Assembly (NCBI RefSeq): GCF_002368395.1
Contig: NZ_AP018254.1
Location: 4,960,001-5,024,000 of the forward strand
DNA: 64,000 bases
Source: Calothrix sp. NIES-3974
Lineage (GTDB): Bacteria; Cyanobacteriota; Cyanobacteriia; Cyanobacteriales; Nostocaceae
Direction: 5' to 3'
How positions within the stretch are numbered: position 1 is the first letter of the stretch; each line of letters starts with the position of its first letter. Below the pieces are notes generated by a model that was not told the origin of the DNA, made no database searches, and saw nothing but the letters and a program-made list of their open reading frames with translations. Made by a program: the position numbers and the translations under genes. Below, one piece after another: positions 35,603-44,038 of this stretch.

Positions 35603-37507
35603 TTGCTAGTGCATTCGCCTTCTCAAGTTCCTTCCCCCCAAACTCAAAACTCTTCCGCGTCGAATGTTGTGCCGATTGGTACAAATTCCAAGCCTCAGCG
35701 TGTTTCGGGTGGATTTGCTCTGCTTGATAGTTTGCAGCGACATGGTGTAGAGTATATTTTCGGCTATCCCGGTGGAGCAATTCTACCGATTTACGATGAT
35801 CTCTACAAGGTCGATGCGACTGGTGCTGGAATTAAGCATATTTTAGTCCGACATGAACAAGGTGCATCCCATGCGGCTGATGGTTATGCAAGGGCTACAG
35901 GGAAGGTCGGTGTTTGCTTTGGAACTTCTGGTCCAGGTGCAACGAATTTGGTGACGGGGATTGCCACTGCTTATATGGATTCAGTGCCAATGATAGTTGT
36001 CACGGGACAGGTTCCCCGTCCGGCAATTGGTACGGATGCATTTCAGGAAACTGATATCTATGGTATCACCTTACCAATTGTTAAACATTCCTATGTGGTG
36101 CGTGACCCGAAAGATATTGCCCGAATTGTTGCGGAGGCTTTTTATATTGCTAGTACAGGTAGACCTGGACCTGTTTTGATTGATGTTCCCAAGGATGTAG
36201 CTCTAGAAGAGTTTGATTATGTCCCTGTAGAACCGGGTTCGGTGAAACTTCCTGGTTATCGACCCACCGTCAAAGGTAATCCTCGACAAATTAACGCCGC
36301 AATTCAATTAATTCGTGATAGCCGTCGTCCTTTACTATATGTTGGTGGTGGCGCGATCGCATCTAATGCCCATTCAGAAGTGCGTCAGTTGGCAGAGATG
36401 TTTAATATCCCCGTCACTACGACTTTGATGGGAATTGGCGCTTTCGATGAACACCATCCCCTGTCTGTGGGTATGCTGGGGATGCATGGTACTGCCTATG
36501 CTAACTTTGCTGTCACTGATTGTGATTTACTTATTTGTGTGGGTGCCAGATTTGATGACCGGGTAACTGGTAAATTGGATGAGTTTGCCTCCCGCGCGAA
36601 GGTGATCCATATTGATATCGACCCCGCAGAAGTCGGTAAAAACCGCATTCCAGATGTGCCCATTGTTGGGGATGTCCGCACGGTTTTACAGGATATGTTA
36701 CGGCGTATCCAGGATATGGAACTTAAACCCATACCCCACCAAACGGAAGAATGGTTGCGCCTCATCGGACGCTGGAAGGAAGAGTACCCCCTAATTGTTC
36801 CCCGATACCCCGATAGTATTTCCCCCCAAGAAGTAATTGTGGAGTTAGCAAACCAAGCTCCCCATGCCTATTACACCACTGATGTCGGTCAACACCAAAT
36901 GTGGGCAGCCCAATTCTTGAAAAATGGCCCGCGACGCTGGATTTCCAGTGCGGGATTAGGAACGATGGGTTTTGGTGTCCCCGCAGCAATGGGTGCAAAG
37001 GTCGCTTTCCCCGACGAAGAGGTTATCTGTATTAGCGGTGATGCCAGTTTCCAAATGTGTTTACAGGAATTGGGCACACTTGCACAATATGGAATTAATG
37101 TCAAGACATTTATTTTAAATAATGGTTGGCAAGGGATGGTGCGACAATGGCAGCAAGCATTTTACGGAGAGCGCTATTCTAATTCTAATATGGAAGTGGG
37201 AATGCCAGACGTGGAATTGCTTTGTCAAGCCTATGGAATTAAGGGTATGGTGGTCAGTAAGCGGGAAGAATTAAAAGATGCGATCGCTCAAGTTCTCGCT
37301 TTTAATGGACCAGTTGTGGTTGATGTGCGTGTCACTAAGGATGAAAACTGTTATCCAATGGTTGCACCAGGTAAGAGCAACGCCAATATGTTGGGTTTAC
37401 CCAAGCAAGCACCGAAAACCATCAACGAGCCGATTTATTGCAGTAATTGTGGTGCCAAAAATTCTCCTCACAATAACTTCTGTCCAGAATGCGGCACTAA
37501 ATTATAG
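35603..37507 (+). CDS. ilvB: acetolactate synthase large subunit with C-terminal zinc ribbon
   Basis: The frame has 634 residues from a TTG at 35603; a GTG two codons on is an equally good start. Standard AHAS blocks are present: [18 protein letters not shown], the [18 protein letters not shown] loop with the ThDP-activating Glu, and the ThDP metal motif [15 protein letters not shown]...[12 protein letters not shown]. It condenses pyruvate for valine and leucine, or pyruvate with 2-oxobutyrate for isoleucine. Unlike the E. coli or plant enzymes, the last 30 residues are a zinc ribbon, YCSNCGAK...FCPECGTKL, with two CxxC pairs. The regulatory subunit gene ilvH is not adjacent. Confidence 0.95.
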   Translation: MLVHSPSQVPSPQTQNSSASNVVPIGTNSKPQRVSGGFALLDSLQRHGVEYIFGYPGGAILPIYDDLYKVDATGAGIKHILVRHEQGASHAADGYARATGKVGVCFGTSGPGATNLVTGIATAYMDSVPMIVVTGQVPRPAIGTDAFQETDIYGITLPIVKHSYVVRDPKDIARIVAEAFYIASTGRPGPVLIDVPKDVALEEFDYVPVEPGSVKLPGYRPTVKGNPRQINAAIQLIRDSRRPLLYVGGGAIASNAHSEVRQLAEMFNIPVTTTLMGIGAFDEHHPLSVGMLGMHGTAYANFAVTDCDLLICVGARFDDRVTGKLDEFASRAKVIHIDIDPAEVGKNRIPDVPIVGDVRTVLQDMLRRIQDMELKPIPHQTEEWLRLIGRWKEEYPLIVPRYPDSISPQEVIVELANQAPHAYYTTDVGQHQMWAAQFLKNGPRRWISSAGLGTMGFGVPAAMGAKVAFPDEEVICISGDASFQMCLQELGTLAQYGINVKTFILNNGWQGMVRQWQQAFYGERYSNSNMEVGMPDVELLCQAYGIKGMVVSKREELKDAIAQVLAFNGPVVVDVRVTKDENCYPMVAPGKSNANMLGLPKQAPKTINEPIYCSNCGAKNSPHNNFCPECGTKL

Positions 37508-37740
37508 GTGATTTACCTGGGTTTGCAGTGGGGACTTCAGTCCTCACTCAAAAAATTGCATACAAAACCCAAGTGTTGCAAAGGTTAATTTAAGCTTTAG
37601 TTCGGACATACGACAGATTTTAGATGTATGTAATTGTGGTGTTTACTGCGATAAACCTATAATTCTTTGACTTTAACCTTTATACTGAGACTTTTTATGT
37701 TTAGTGTGACAGTTGATGAAATGCAGCATAACCCTTCAAA

Positions 37741-37901
37741 TTGACGTTCCCACGACTTAAAGCCGTGGGATTCTTGTTTCATTCAGCCGACTTACTTAAA
37801 GGAGTTTCCCCACTTAAGCAGAGGTCGTTCTGTCCACAAGCTTTAGATTCTGTGCGCCCCACAGTACTTTTTAATCCTTTGTTCAAAATCATAGTCGCCG
37901 C
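37741..37901 (-). ncRNA. predicted omega RNA (TnpB guide RNA), copy 2
   Basis: It has the same right-end hairpin as copy 1 (37769-37749, G-U closed on this strand) downstream of an intact tnpB. The guide would start at 37740 on the minus strand (TTTGAAGGGTTATGC), that is, within the antitoxin sequence, and so differs fully from copy 1. The upstream boundary is arbitrary. Inferred from the known biology of TnpB elements. Confidence 0.35.
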
Positions 37902-38957
37902 GTTATGGTCACGGTGCATCACTGTCCCACAACAATGACATTTGTGGGTACGAGTGGACAAAGATTTCTGAACTCGTGTCCCACAAACAGAACAATCTTG
38001 CGATGTGTAGTGAGGTGCAACTGCTATCACCCAAATGCCAAAAACTTTGCCATAGTAGTCTACCCAATCAGTAAACAGTGACCACGAAGCGTCACTGATA
38101 GATTTAGCTAAATGATGGTTCTTAACCATATTTCGCACCTGCAAGTCCTCATAAACTACCAAGTCGTTTGACTGGACTAGAGTTCTTGCTGTCTTCACAG
38201 CAAAATCTTTCCTCTGTCTACTTACCTTGAGATGCTTTTTCGCCAACTTTTTCACAGCTTTGCGGCGATTAGAAGAGCCTTTTTTACATCTAGAAACTTT
38301 GCGTTGTTTGCGTTTCAAAGACTTCTCAGACTTACGCAAAAATCTGGGATTTTCGACTGTCTTGCCATCAGAATCAGTGTAGAAAAACTCAAGTCCGACA
38401 TCAATTCCTACTTGTTTACCATTGTGCTGATGCTGTTCTTTGCGTTCCGCATCAACACAAAATTGGCAGTAATAACCATCTGCTCGTTTAACTACTCTAA
38501 CTCGCTGAATTTGCTTAGTAGAATAAAAGCTGAAATCACGAGTTCCAACTAGCTGAAATTTCCCTGCTTTAAAACCATCAGTAAAAGTGATGTACTTCTT
38601 GTCGGCAGAAATAGCCCATCCTGAAGTTTTATATTCTACGGAATGTCCACGCTTTTTAAATCGCGGATAACCCTTTTTACCTGGCTTTTTAGCTTTACAG
38701 TTGTCATAGAAACGCTTAATAGCGCACCAAGCTCTATCGGCAGAAGCCTGACGAGCCATAGAGTTGAGTTTGCCAGCAAAATCAAATTCTTTGGCTAAAA
38801 CAGCGCAAAGTTTTTGAAGGTCATTCTTGCTAACATCCTTGTTATCTATCCAATGTCTTAGAGCTTTGTTGCGGATAAACAAAGCCGTTCTAATAGCTTC
38901 ATCTAATAAGCCGTACTGACTTTCTTTGCCCTTCAATTTCGCTTCTAAGACTAACAT
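37779..38957 (-). CDS. tnpB: TnpB, RNA-guided nuclease of IS200/IS605 element, copy 2
   Basis: The protein has 392 residues from the ATG at 38955-38957. It differs from copy 1 by about four residues (for example VFGIWVIAV against VFDTWVIAV, and FIRNKALRHWID against FLRNKALRHWMD). RuvC-I (GIDVGLEF), RuvC-II (VYEDLQVRNM), the zinc ribbon and RuvC-III (HRDHNAA) are all unchanged. The nuclease should be functional although the adjacent tnpA is broken. Known TnpB activity would cut an empty antitoxin locus on a sister chromosome and so restore the element by recombination. Confidence 0.92.
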   Translation of the reverse strand: MLVLEAKLKGKESQYGLLDEAIRTALFIRNKALRHWIDNKDVSKNDLQKLCAVLAKEFDFAGKLNSMARQASADRAWCAIKRFYDNCKAKKPGKKGYPRFKKRGHSVEYKTSGWAISADKKYITFTDGFKAGKFQLVGTRDFSFYSTKQIQRVRVVKRADGYYCQFCVDAERKEQHQHNGKQVGIDVGLEFFYTDSDGKTVENPRFLRKSEKSLKRKQRKVSRCKKGSSNRRKAVKKLAKKHLKVSRQRKDFAVKTARTLVQSNDLVVYEDLQVRNMVKNHHLAKSISDASWSLFTDWVDYYGKVFGIWVIAVAPHYTSQDCSVCGTRVQKSLSTRTHKCHCCGTVMHRDHNAATMILNKGLKSTVGRTESKACGQNDLCLSGETPLSKSAE

Positions 38958-39045
38958 CGCTCGACCCTGAGATGACAAAAATAATATAGTATATTATGGT
39001 TGATAGATACAAGCTATTGACCGCAGTTTGACAAAAACTTTACAT

Positions 39046-39442
39046 ATGCTAGAAAATTACAGGCACAAGACAACATCAGTCACTATGATTAATTACCACT
39101 TCGTCTGGATATCGAAAAGACGAAAAAAGGTGTTAGTTGGAAATGTTGCTATCAGGCTTGAGGAATTGCTTTATGAAAAAACATTCATAACTAGGGTGCG
39201 AGATTCTAGCTCTTGAAATCATGGAAGACCATGTACATCTTTTTGTGAGCAGTTCTCCAACATTAGCCCCAGACCAAATTATGTTTAGGTTAAAAGGATA
39301 TACTTCTAGGGTATTAAGACAAGAATTTCCACATTTATTGAGAATGCCTTCAATGTGGACAAGAAGTTATTTTTGTGGAACTGCGGGTGATGCTTCAAGT
39401 GAGATAATTAAAAAGTATATTGCTAATCAAAAAACTCGCTAA
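39046..39442 (+). pseudogene. tnpA of IS copy 2, frameshifted
   Basis: It aligns with the intact tnpA at 2745-3140, but near 39176-39205 the sequence differs by several substitutions and one extra base (GAAAAAACATTCATAACTAG in place of GAAAAGACAAAAGAACTAG). The frame shifts and ends at 39216. The second half resumes in another frame from 39221, with HVHLFV and IKKYIANQ intact. The change removes a functional Y1 transposase, so this copy depends on TnpA supplied elsewhere, for example by copy 1. Confidence 0.88.
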
Positions 39443-39772
39443 CAATGGGACTGCACCTAAAGGTGCTTCCCATTCATGAGGGCAGTTGCATGGACGGGTT
39501 TCCCGGCTTGAGCAAACTGTCCGTCCCACCCCGCGCATGACTCAACAGACTAAAAATTTTTTGGATTTTTAGTCTGTTGCTGGTGGGCTTTCTGCTCCAA
39601 TAATTGTAAAGTATTTACGTCAAGCAGAAGCAGGTGAAACAGTTGTGATTGTTGAAGTAGATAAACCAATCGCTGAACTACGACCATTTGGCTTGTGTGC
39701 TGGTGAGTTTACTATCCCTGATGATTTTGATGCACCTTTACCGGAAGATATTTTGAGTACATTCGAGGGTAA

Positions 39773-39853
39773 ATGAAATTTCTCCTGGATACACATATAT
39801 TCCTCTGGTTTTCGTGCTATTTTTTCGCTTCGTCAGTAAAATTTTCGATTTGA
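39773..39853 (+). pseudogene. VapC-type PIN-domain toxin, remnant of the 5' end
   Basis: The ATG at 39773 overlaps the antitoxin stop and starts MKFLLDTHIFLWF, the exact N-terminal signature of PIN-domain VapC toxins including the first catalytic Asp. After about 13 codons homology stops and the frame runs through unrelated residues to a TGA near 39853, overlapping the 3' end of the convergent gene at 39817. The remaining 110 or so residues of a VapC RNase, with the other acidic residues, are absent. The toxin is dead, which explains why loss of the antitoxin is tolerated. Confidence 0.8.
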
Positions 39854-41004
39854 TTATCCAGGTTATACAACAAGCGATTTAACACACTCAAAGCTTCAAT
39901 CTGGTCTGGACTAACATTCGGATTCTTTAACATGCGGGCTTGGAGTTCGTGTAATTTATGACTTAATTGTTGAGAAATACCTAAAGCATTATTACTTAAT
40001 TTCGCCAGTTGTTGTTGCTGATAAAACTTCAAAGCCGCACCACGTAATACCTGTAGGGTTGCCTCTTCTCCATACATTCCTGGCATAACTCTAATTCTTA
40101 CCATTAAACGTTGTTGTTGATACAGGTATTCTCGTTCAACTTGCTTCGGCTCTGCAATCGTTTGTAGCGGTAATTTGGCAAACCGTTTCAATTCATTCAA
40201 TCCACCCTGGAACACGGATAGGGGTAATTTTTCTAACACTGATTGTAGAACACCATTTTCACTCCAGAGGATTCGACCCTTGTAGGGTAAACGTTCAAAA
40301 TAAAGACGACCAATTCCCCGATTAATGACACGAGCGATTAATTCTGCTAAGAATTGTTTGGGGGGAAGGGTGGGTAACAGACCTAGGGGATTGAGGTCAT
40401 CTGGATGGGGAATACATAAAATCGGCAAATCTTCGATTTTTTTGGGGTTAATTGCTGCTTCTAAATTAGTCAGTGTTTGCAGGGGTATATGGGTGTTGAG
40501 GGAAGGATTGGTATTTACAGCTGTGGGTGATGGTTCGGGAAGTTGCTGGGGAAATTCGTATTCTGCTATTAGTGTACTAGGAGTGGTTGGTGGTGACTGT
40601 TCTGGTTCTAACTCGTTTTGGGGGGATACTTCCGTGGATGTCGGTGGAACTTGAACCGAATTCTTAAAATTTAAGTAGGCAGAAAGCAGTTCTCGATGTT
40701 GTTCAGCAGTGATAACGTAGATAGACACCGTGCGATTAACATAAGCGAGAATACGGCTAGCATACTCCAAAGCTGCTCCATCTTGGGGATTTACCATTCC
40801 TAATATTAGGGTTTCATCTTCAACGGTTAAAGGTAAAATCTGATGGTATAGACAAGCTTCAAAACACAAGTATACTTCAATCAAGCGAAATATCTCCGCT
40901 CGCCTTTCTTGCGAGTTCCAATCAAATTCGGAATTCAACGGAGATGAGTTCTGTCCCTGGTTTTGTATATACGCTGAATTGTCCTGAGAAGACAGCATAG
41001 CCAT
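39817..41004 (-). CDS. MshEN/GspE-N domain protein without ATPase motor
   Basis: The protein has 395 residues from an ATG at 41002-41004 (a second ATG is two codons on). Residues 35-120 fit a MshEN/T2SSE N-terminal domain (RLIEVYLCFEACLYHQILPL; LILGMVNPQDGAALEYA). A Pro/Ser/Thr-rich linker follows. Residues 215-345 resemble the N2 region of PilB/GspE motors (FLAELIARVINRGIGRLYFE; QQRLMVRIRVMPGMYGEEATLQVLRG), ending in a helical tail. The Walker A and B parts of a secretion ATPase are missing. It may be a regulator or adaptor of type IV pilus or secretion ATPases; this is inference. Its 3' end borders the broken toxin gene. Confidence 0.65.
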   Translation of the reverse strand: MAMLSSQDNSAYIQNQGQNSSPLNSEFDWNSQERRAEIFRLIEVYLCFEACLYHQILPLTVEDETLILGMVNPQDGAALEYASRILAYVNRTVSIYVITAEQHRELLSAYLNFKNSVQVPPTSTEVSPQNELEPEQSPPTTPSTLIAEYEFPQQLPEPSPTAVNTNPSLNTHIPLQTLTNLEAAINPKKIEDLPILCIPHPDDLNPLGLLPTLPPKQFLAELIARVINRGIGRLYFERLPYKGRILWSENGVLQSVLEKLPLSVFQGGLNELKRFAKLPLQTIAEPKQVEREYLYQQQRLMVRIRVMPGMYGEEATLQVLRGAALKFYQQQQLAKLSNNALGISQQLSHKLHELQARMLKNPNVSPDQIEALSVLNRLLYNLDNQIENFTDEAKK

Positions 41005-41264
41005 TTTTTCGCTCGGATGTATCTTTCTATCCTATTGTGCCCACCTGTGACTGGATATTAAACATTTGCCAAGCTTTTTTGTTTATTGGTGAAATTTTTA
41101 TCAATTTTTCAGTATACTGAGTTACATTGTTTACGCCAATTGTTGCTACAGATGGGGGGCTATAACTATTAGTTATTGTAGTTTCATTGACTTCAAAGTA
41201 CACTATTTTGAATTTTAGATTGTGGTTTTGAGATTTTGGATTTCTCCTTAAGGAGCTTTACCCT

Positions 41265-41355
41265 GCATTTCTCACAAGTGATAAGCGTTGAGTCATGGGT
41301 TGTTTTTCCTACTACTCCCTATTACCTGAAAGTTTTAGAGGTTTGTGAGAAATCC
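41265..41355 (-). repeat. MITE-like repeat family, copy C
   Basis: It runs from GCATTTCTCACAAGTGATAA to GAGGTTTGTGAGAAATCC, inverted relative to copy A and clearly similar along its whole length, with good inverted ends (ATTTCTCACAA / TTTGTGAGAAAT). Confidence 0.7.
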
Positions 41356-41480
41356 GGGTTACTATGGGTAGCTATGGATGTTAAAACATCTGCTGTGTAA
41401 GCTTTTTATATTTCCATCTATACCTCATCATCATTGAAATTGGTATTAGTGTTTGGGGAAATGAATCATGCGATCGCTCG

Positions 41481-41566
41481 TTCCTGGATTTTGAGCGAGT
41501 AATTTATAGACCTTGGGTGACAGATTGGTTTTTCCTCTACTCCCTACTCCCTAATCCCTATAAGTT
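41481..41566 (-). repeat. MITE-like repeat family, copy D, abutting a gene end
   Basis: It starts TTCCTGGATTTTGAGCGAG and closely follows copy B (CTTGGGTGACAGATTGG; TACTCCCTACTCCC), ending at TATAAGTTTTATG next to the stop codon of the HetZ-like gene. The right inverted end is missing. Confidence 0.55.
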
Positions 41567-42742
41567 TTATGATTGGGTACGGATAGATTGAGCAGCGAGG
41601 TAGATTTTTGTCCATTCACCCATGACTTGGTGGTGTTTTAATTTGAGTTGTGGGGCGATCGCTTCAAATTCAATCCCCTGTTTGCGCATTTCCAGAATTT
41701 GCGCTTGGGTGGGGGTAAGCTGTTGACGCAGTTTTTCCCACTGGTTGGGGGTTAAACCTAAATTGTGTTCTTCCAGGGAAGTACCTAACCAAGCATTTAC
41801 GAGTTCGGTTTGACCTTTGAGTGCAAAAACGCGTACTGCATGGTAACTAATTTTTTCCCGAAGACGATAGATGTCCCGAATTGGTTTACCTAATTTTTTG
41901 GCGATCGCCTCTTGGGTTTTACCTTGGAGGTACATACGTAACCATTCGACAGCTTCTGCTCCCAGGTTTTCCTGGAGGTATTCCTCGAATTCGCTTTGCA
42001 CTTGTCTGCGCAGATTTTGCTGTTCTTCGAGTTCCTGTTGCTCTTGATAGTCATCAATCGCTTGATTATCGATCAAACTAATGCTGTTTTCCCCGTCATC
42101 TCCTCCAATTTCTTCGGATACCAGCTTAATCAGGTCGTTACTGGGTACTTGGGTCAAACCACCGCGTTGGGTGCGTCGCAAATAGTTGACAAATCTGTAC
42201 ACCAATAGGGGTTGGTTACGAATCGGACGCAAACAGTATTCTTCTACACTTGCGAACAATAGGGCGTTTTGTAAGCGTGGTTCGGTGGTCAACTTGGCAA
42301 TGTATATCATTTGCTGCTGCATGTATTTATCACTGTGCAGCAATTCTTGAATCACTTCTTGCAAAACATCCAATACTGTCCGTTGGCGATCGCGACTGAG
42401 GGCTACCCACGTTTTAATTTTATTCCGCAGGGTGACTAAACTACCTAAACGTTGGGTTAAGTTATTGTAAGCAACTTCTCGACCTTTACCTAAATATCGC
42501 TGTTGCAAAATCCGAAACCGATATTCCATCGCTTGCTTGGCAATTTGCAAATCCCGGGGAGCTAATTCTTCAAACCGCTTCCAATCATCACCCACCAACC
42601 AACTGACAATACTTTCACGATTGACAACACTGTACTGCGGACACTCGCTCGCAAGTCGCGATCGCCAATATTCGACAATTCTTTTTCCTTCCGATACCAT
42701 TACGAGATTGCGCTCCTGGAAACCCTGTGTTAAAGCTTGCAT
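41567..42742 (-). CDS. HetZ-like helix-turn-helix protein
   Basis: The protein has 391 residues from the ATG at 42740-42742, with GGGGG as a likely ribosome-binding site; the frame opens seven codons earlier at a GTG. It is an all-helical protein with a basic N-terminal half (RIVEYWRSRLASECPQYSVV; PLLVYRFVNYLRRTQRGG), an acidic linker and two sigma-region-4-like helix-turn-helix segments: WLRMYLQGKTQEAIAKKLGK and LTPTQAQILEMRKQGIEFEA. It looks like the HetZ-related proteins of filamentous cyanobacteria, some of which control heterocyst differentiation. That match is from memory and not certain. It is probably a DNA-binding regulator. The MITE-like copy D touches its stop. Confidence 0.65.
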   Translation of the reverse strand: MQALTQGFQERNLVMVSEGKRIVEYWRSRLASECPQYSVVNRESIVSWLVGDDWKRFEELAPRDLQIAKQAMEYRFRILQQRYLGKGREVAYNNLTQRLGSLVTLRNKIKTWVALSRDRQRTVLDVLQEVIQELLHSDKYMQQQMIYIAKLTTEPRLQNALLFASVEEYCLRPIRNQPLLVYRFVNYLRRTQRGGLTQVPSNDLIKLVSEEIGGDDGENSISLIDNQAIDDYQEQQELEEQQNLRRQVQSEFEEYLQENLGAEAVEWLRMYLQGKTQEAIAKKLGKPIRDIYRLREKISYHAVRVFALKGQTELVNAWLGTSLEEHNLGLTPNQWEKLRQQLTPTQAQILEMRKQGIEFEAIAPQLKLKHHQVMGEWTKIYLAAQSIRTQS

Positions 42743-43449
42743 TACAACCCCCTGTTTTTCCACTATTGTTGTTTACATTGGCAATTGCACCCGACCCGAT
42801 TTCCTGTCACTTTCGACATCCACACAGGTTTAATACGTCTTGACTAACACCACTTATGCAGTCTTTAACTCAGCTAGGACAAAAATTTTTCGTCCTTTCC
42901 CCAATTCCATCTTTGCTCTCCCTACAGAAAAGTCCATATTCTTCCCGCTTTGTCTAAATATTAACTTTTATGAAGAAAGTCATCTGGATGAATTGACAAC
43001 AGGTGTGACAAATGCAACTGTAAAGCCAGCAGAAAGCTTACAGGGGTAAAGTTCTCAACATTTTTGCATCTTACTCAACTGGATGACCAATAAATGGTAT
43101 CGTCGATAATTAAGACACATAAAAACATTGATTAGTTTCAACATCTAATATATCGCCCTCTATAATCGGGAGAATAGACCTGAAAAATCAGAATTATACT
43201 TCGCACGCTGATATATTTCCCTTTTAGTTTGTTGACAGTTGACAGGTGATGGTTGAACCACATATTGATTCCCTATAATTTTTTCCATCCAGGTAATATT
43301 TGCGATCGCTGTTTCAATAGGTTTGCAAATAGCAGGTTATAGAAATGAATTCTTCCTGTCTCCTATATTCTGTCTCCAGAAATTTTTCTCTCCTAAATGG
43401 GTAACTTAGGTAAATAGGCAACCCGTGGTTATTTAGGAGGAATGCTACA
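42743..43449. other. divergent intergenic region, no gene supported
   Basis: About 700 bp between the HetZ-like gene and the retropepsin-like gene. A 69-codon frame at 42840-43049 starts with TTG and lacks protein character. A strong AGGAGG site at 43434-43441 belongs to the next gene. Motifs of the TTGACAGTTGACAGG type occur near 43230. Confidence 0.5.
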
Positions 43450-43986
43450 ATGAACGTAATTGGGCGAATAATCTTACTGATATTACCAACAATTGCAATC
43501 TTAACTGGGACAGGAAAGGTAGCAGCTCTAGACCCTGGTGGTTGCTTTATGGTGGACTCTTCAGGAAGAATCATTAGTCTGGGAAGTTTGTGTGGCATTT
43601 CGACACCAGCGCAAAATACGAGAGTTTTTCGGATTCCGATCAAACGTCGAATCCATCGTACTCCGGTGGTCGAGGTGACATTTAACGGTAATCAGGTATT
43701 TGAAATGATAGTGGATACAGGTGCAAGCGCAACACTAATTAATCAGAGAATGGCAAATGCTCTATCATTAAAACCAACCAGTACAATTCAAGCACGGATA
43801 GCCGACGGTAGCCAAATTGAACTGAAAACCGGGATTGTTCGTTCAGTTGCAGTGGGGGGTGCAGTTGCGAGAAATATAGAAGTTGCGATCGCTCCTCAAG
43901 CGGAAATCGGTTTACTAGGTCATGATTTTTTTGGTGATTACGATGTGAAAATTTTGGAGAAGGTGGTTGAGTTTCACCGACGGTGA
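43450..43986 (+). CDS. secreted retropepsin-like aspartic protease
   Basis: The protein has 178 residues from the ATG at 43450, 9 nt after AGGAGG; an earlier ATG at 43442 is followed by a stop after two codons. The signal peptide is IILLILPTIAILTGTGKVAA. The mature part contains VEVTFNGNQVFEMIVDTGASATLI with the catalytic D-T-G, then a flap-like region (IADGSQIELKTGIVRSVAVGG) and the hydrophobic LLGHDFFGDYDV that normally follows. Such proteins have one DTG and work as homodimers. Export to the periplasm or thylakoid lumen is inferred. Substrate unknown. Confidence 0.85.
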   Translation: MNVIGRIILLILPTIAILTGTGKVAALDPGGCFMVDSSGRIISLGSLCGISTPAQNTRVFRIPIKRRIHRTPVVEVTFNGNQVFEMIVDTGASATLINQRMANALSLKPTSTIQARIADGSQIELKTGIVRSVAVGGAVARNIEVAIAPQAEIGLLGHDFFGDYDVKILEKVVEFHRR

Positions 43987-44038
43987 TTTTGGATTTTGGA
44001 TTTTAGATTACCAGTCAAAATTCAACAGATATCTATTT

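Larger units (their letters stand above)
37741..39610. mobile_element. IS200/IS605-type insertion sequence, copy 2 (about 1.87 kb)
   Basis: This is a near-identical copy of 1440-3308 in the same orientation, with scattered substitutions and one extra base in tnpA. Edges are set by loss of identity with copy 1 and by the restored antitoxin frame across 37740/39611; a short run of A leaves 3 nt ambiguous. The left-end hairpin is at 39543-39579 and the right-end hairpin at 37749-37769. In the inboard left-end stem one position of CCCGTCC is changed to TCCGTCC relative to copy 1. tnpB is intact and tnpA is broken. Confidence 0.9.
37697..39776 (+). pseudogene. Phd/YefM-type antitoxin gene split by IS copy 2
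   Basis: The N-terminal part lies at 37697-37740 and starts ATG (MFSVTVDEMQHNPS). The C-terminal part at 39611-39776 reads YLRQAEAGETVVIVEVDKP, then IAELRPFGLC and ends STFEGK-stop. Joining 37740 directly to 39611 restores a clean frame through ...NPSKYLRQAEAGE, the usual start of this antitoxin family in cyanobacteria, giving about 70 residues. The insertion sequence therefore lies exactly between them without target duplication. The gene overlaps the toxin start by ATGA at 39773-39776, as in many toxin-antitoxin pairs. It is inactive unless the element excises. Confidence 0.8.
41005..41566. other. intergenic gap with two MITE-like copies
   Basis: About 560 bp between two minus-strand genes. 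It is largely made of repeat copies C (41265-41355) and D (41481-41566). No gene is supported. The promoter of the MshEN-type gene must lie at the left side. Confidence 0.55.

Noticed and set aside
42840-43049. 69-codon plus-strand open frame
   Set aside because: TTG start without a ribosome-binding site, and composition not protein-like; the next gene has its own strong AGGAGG.
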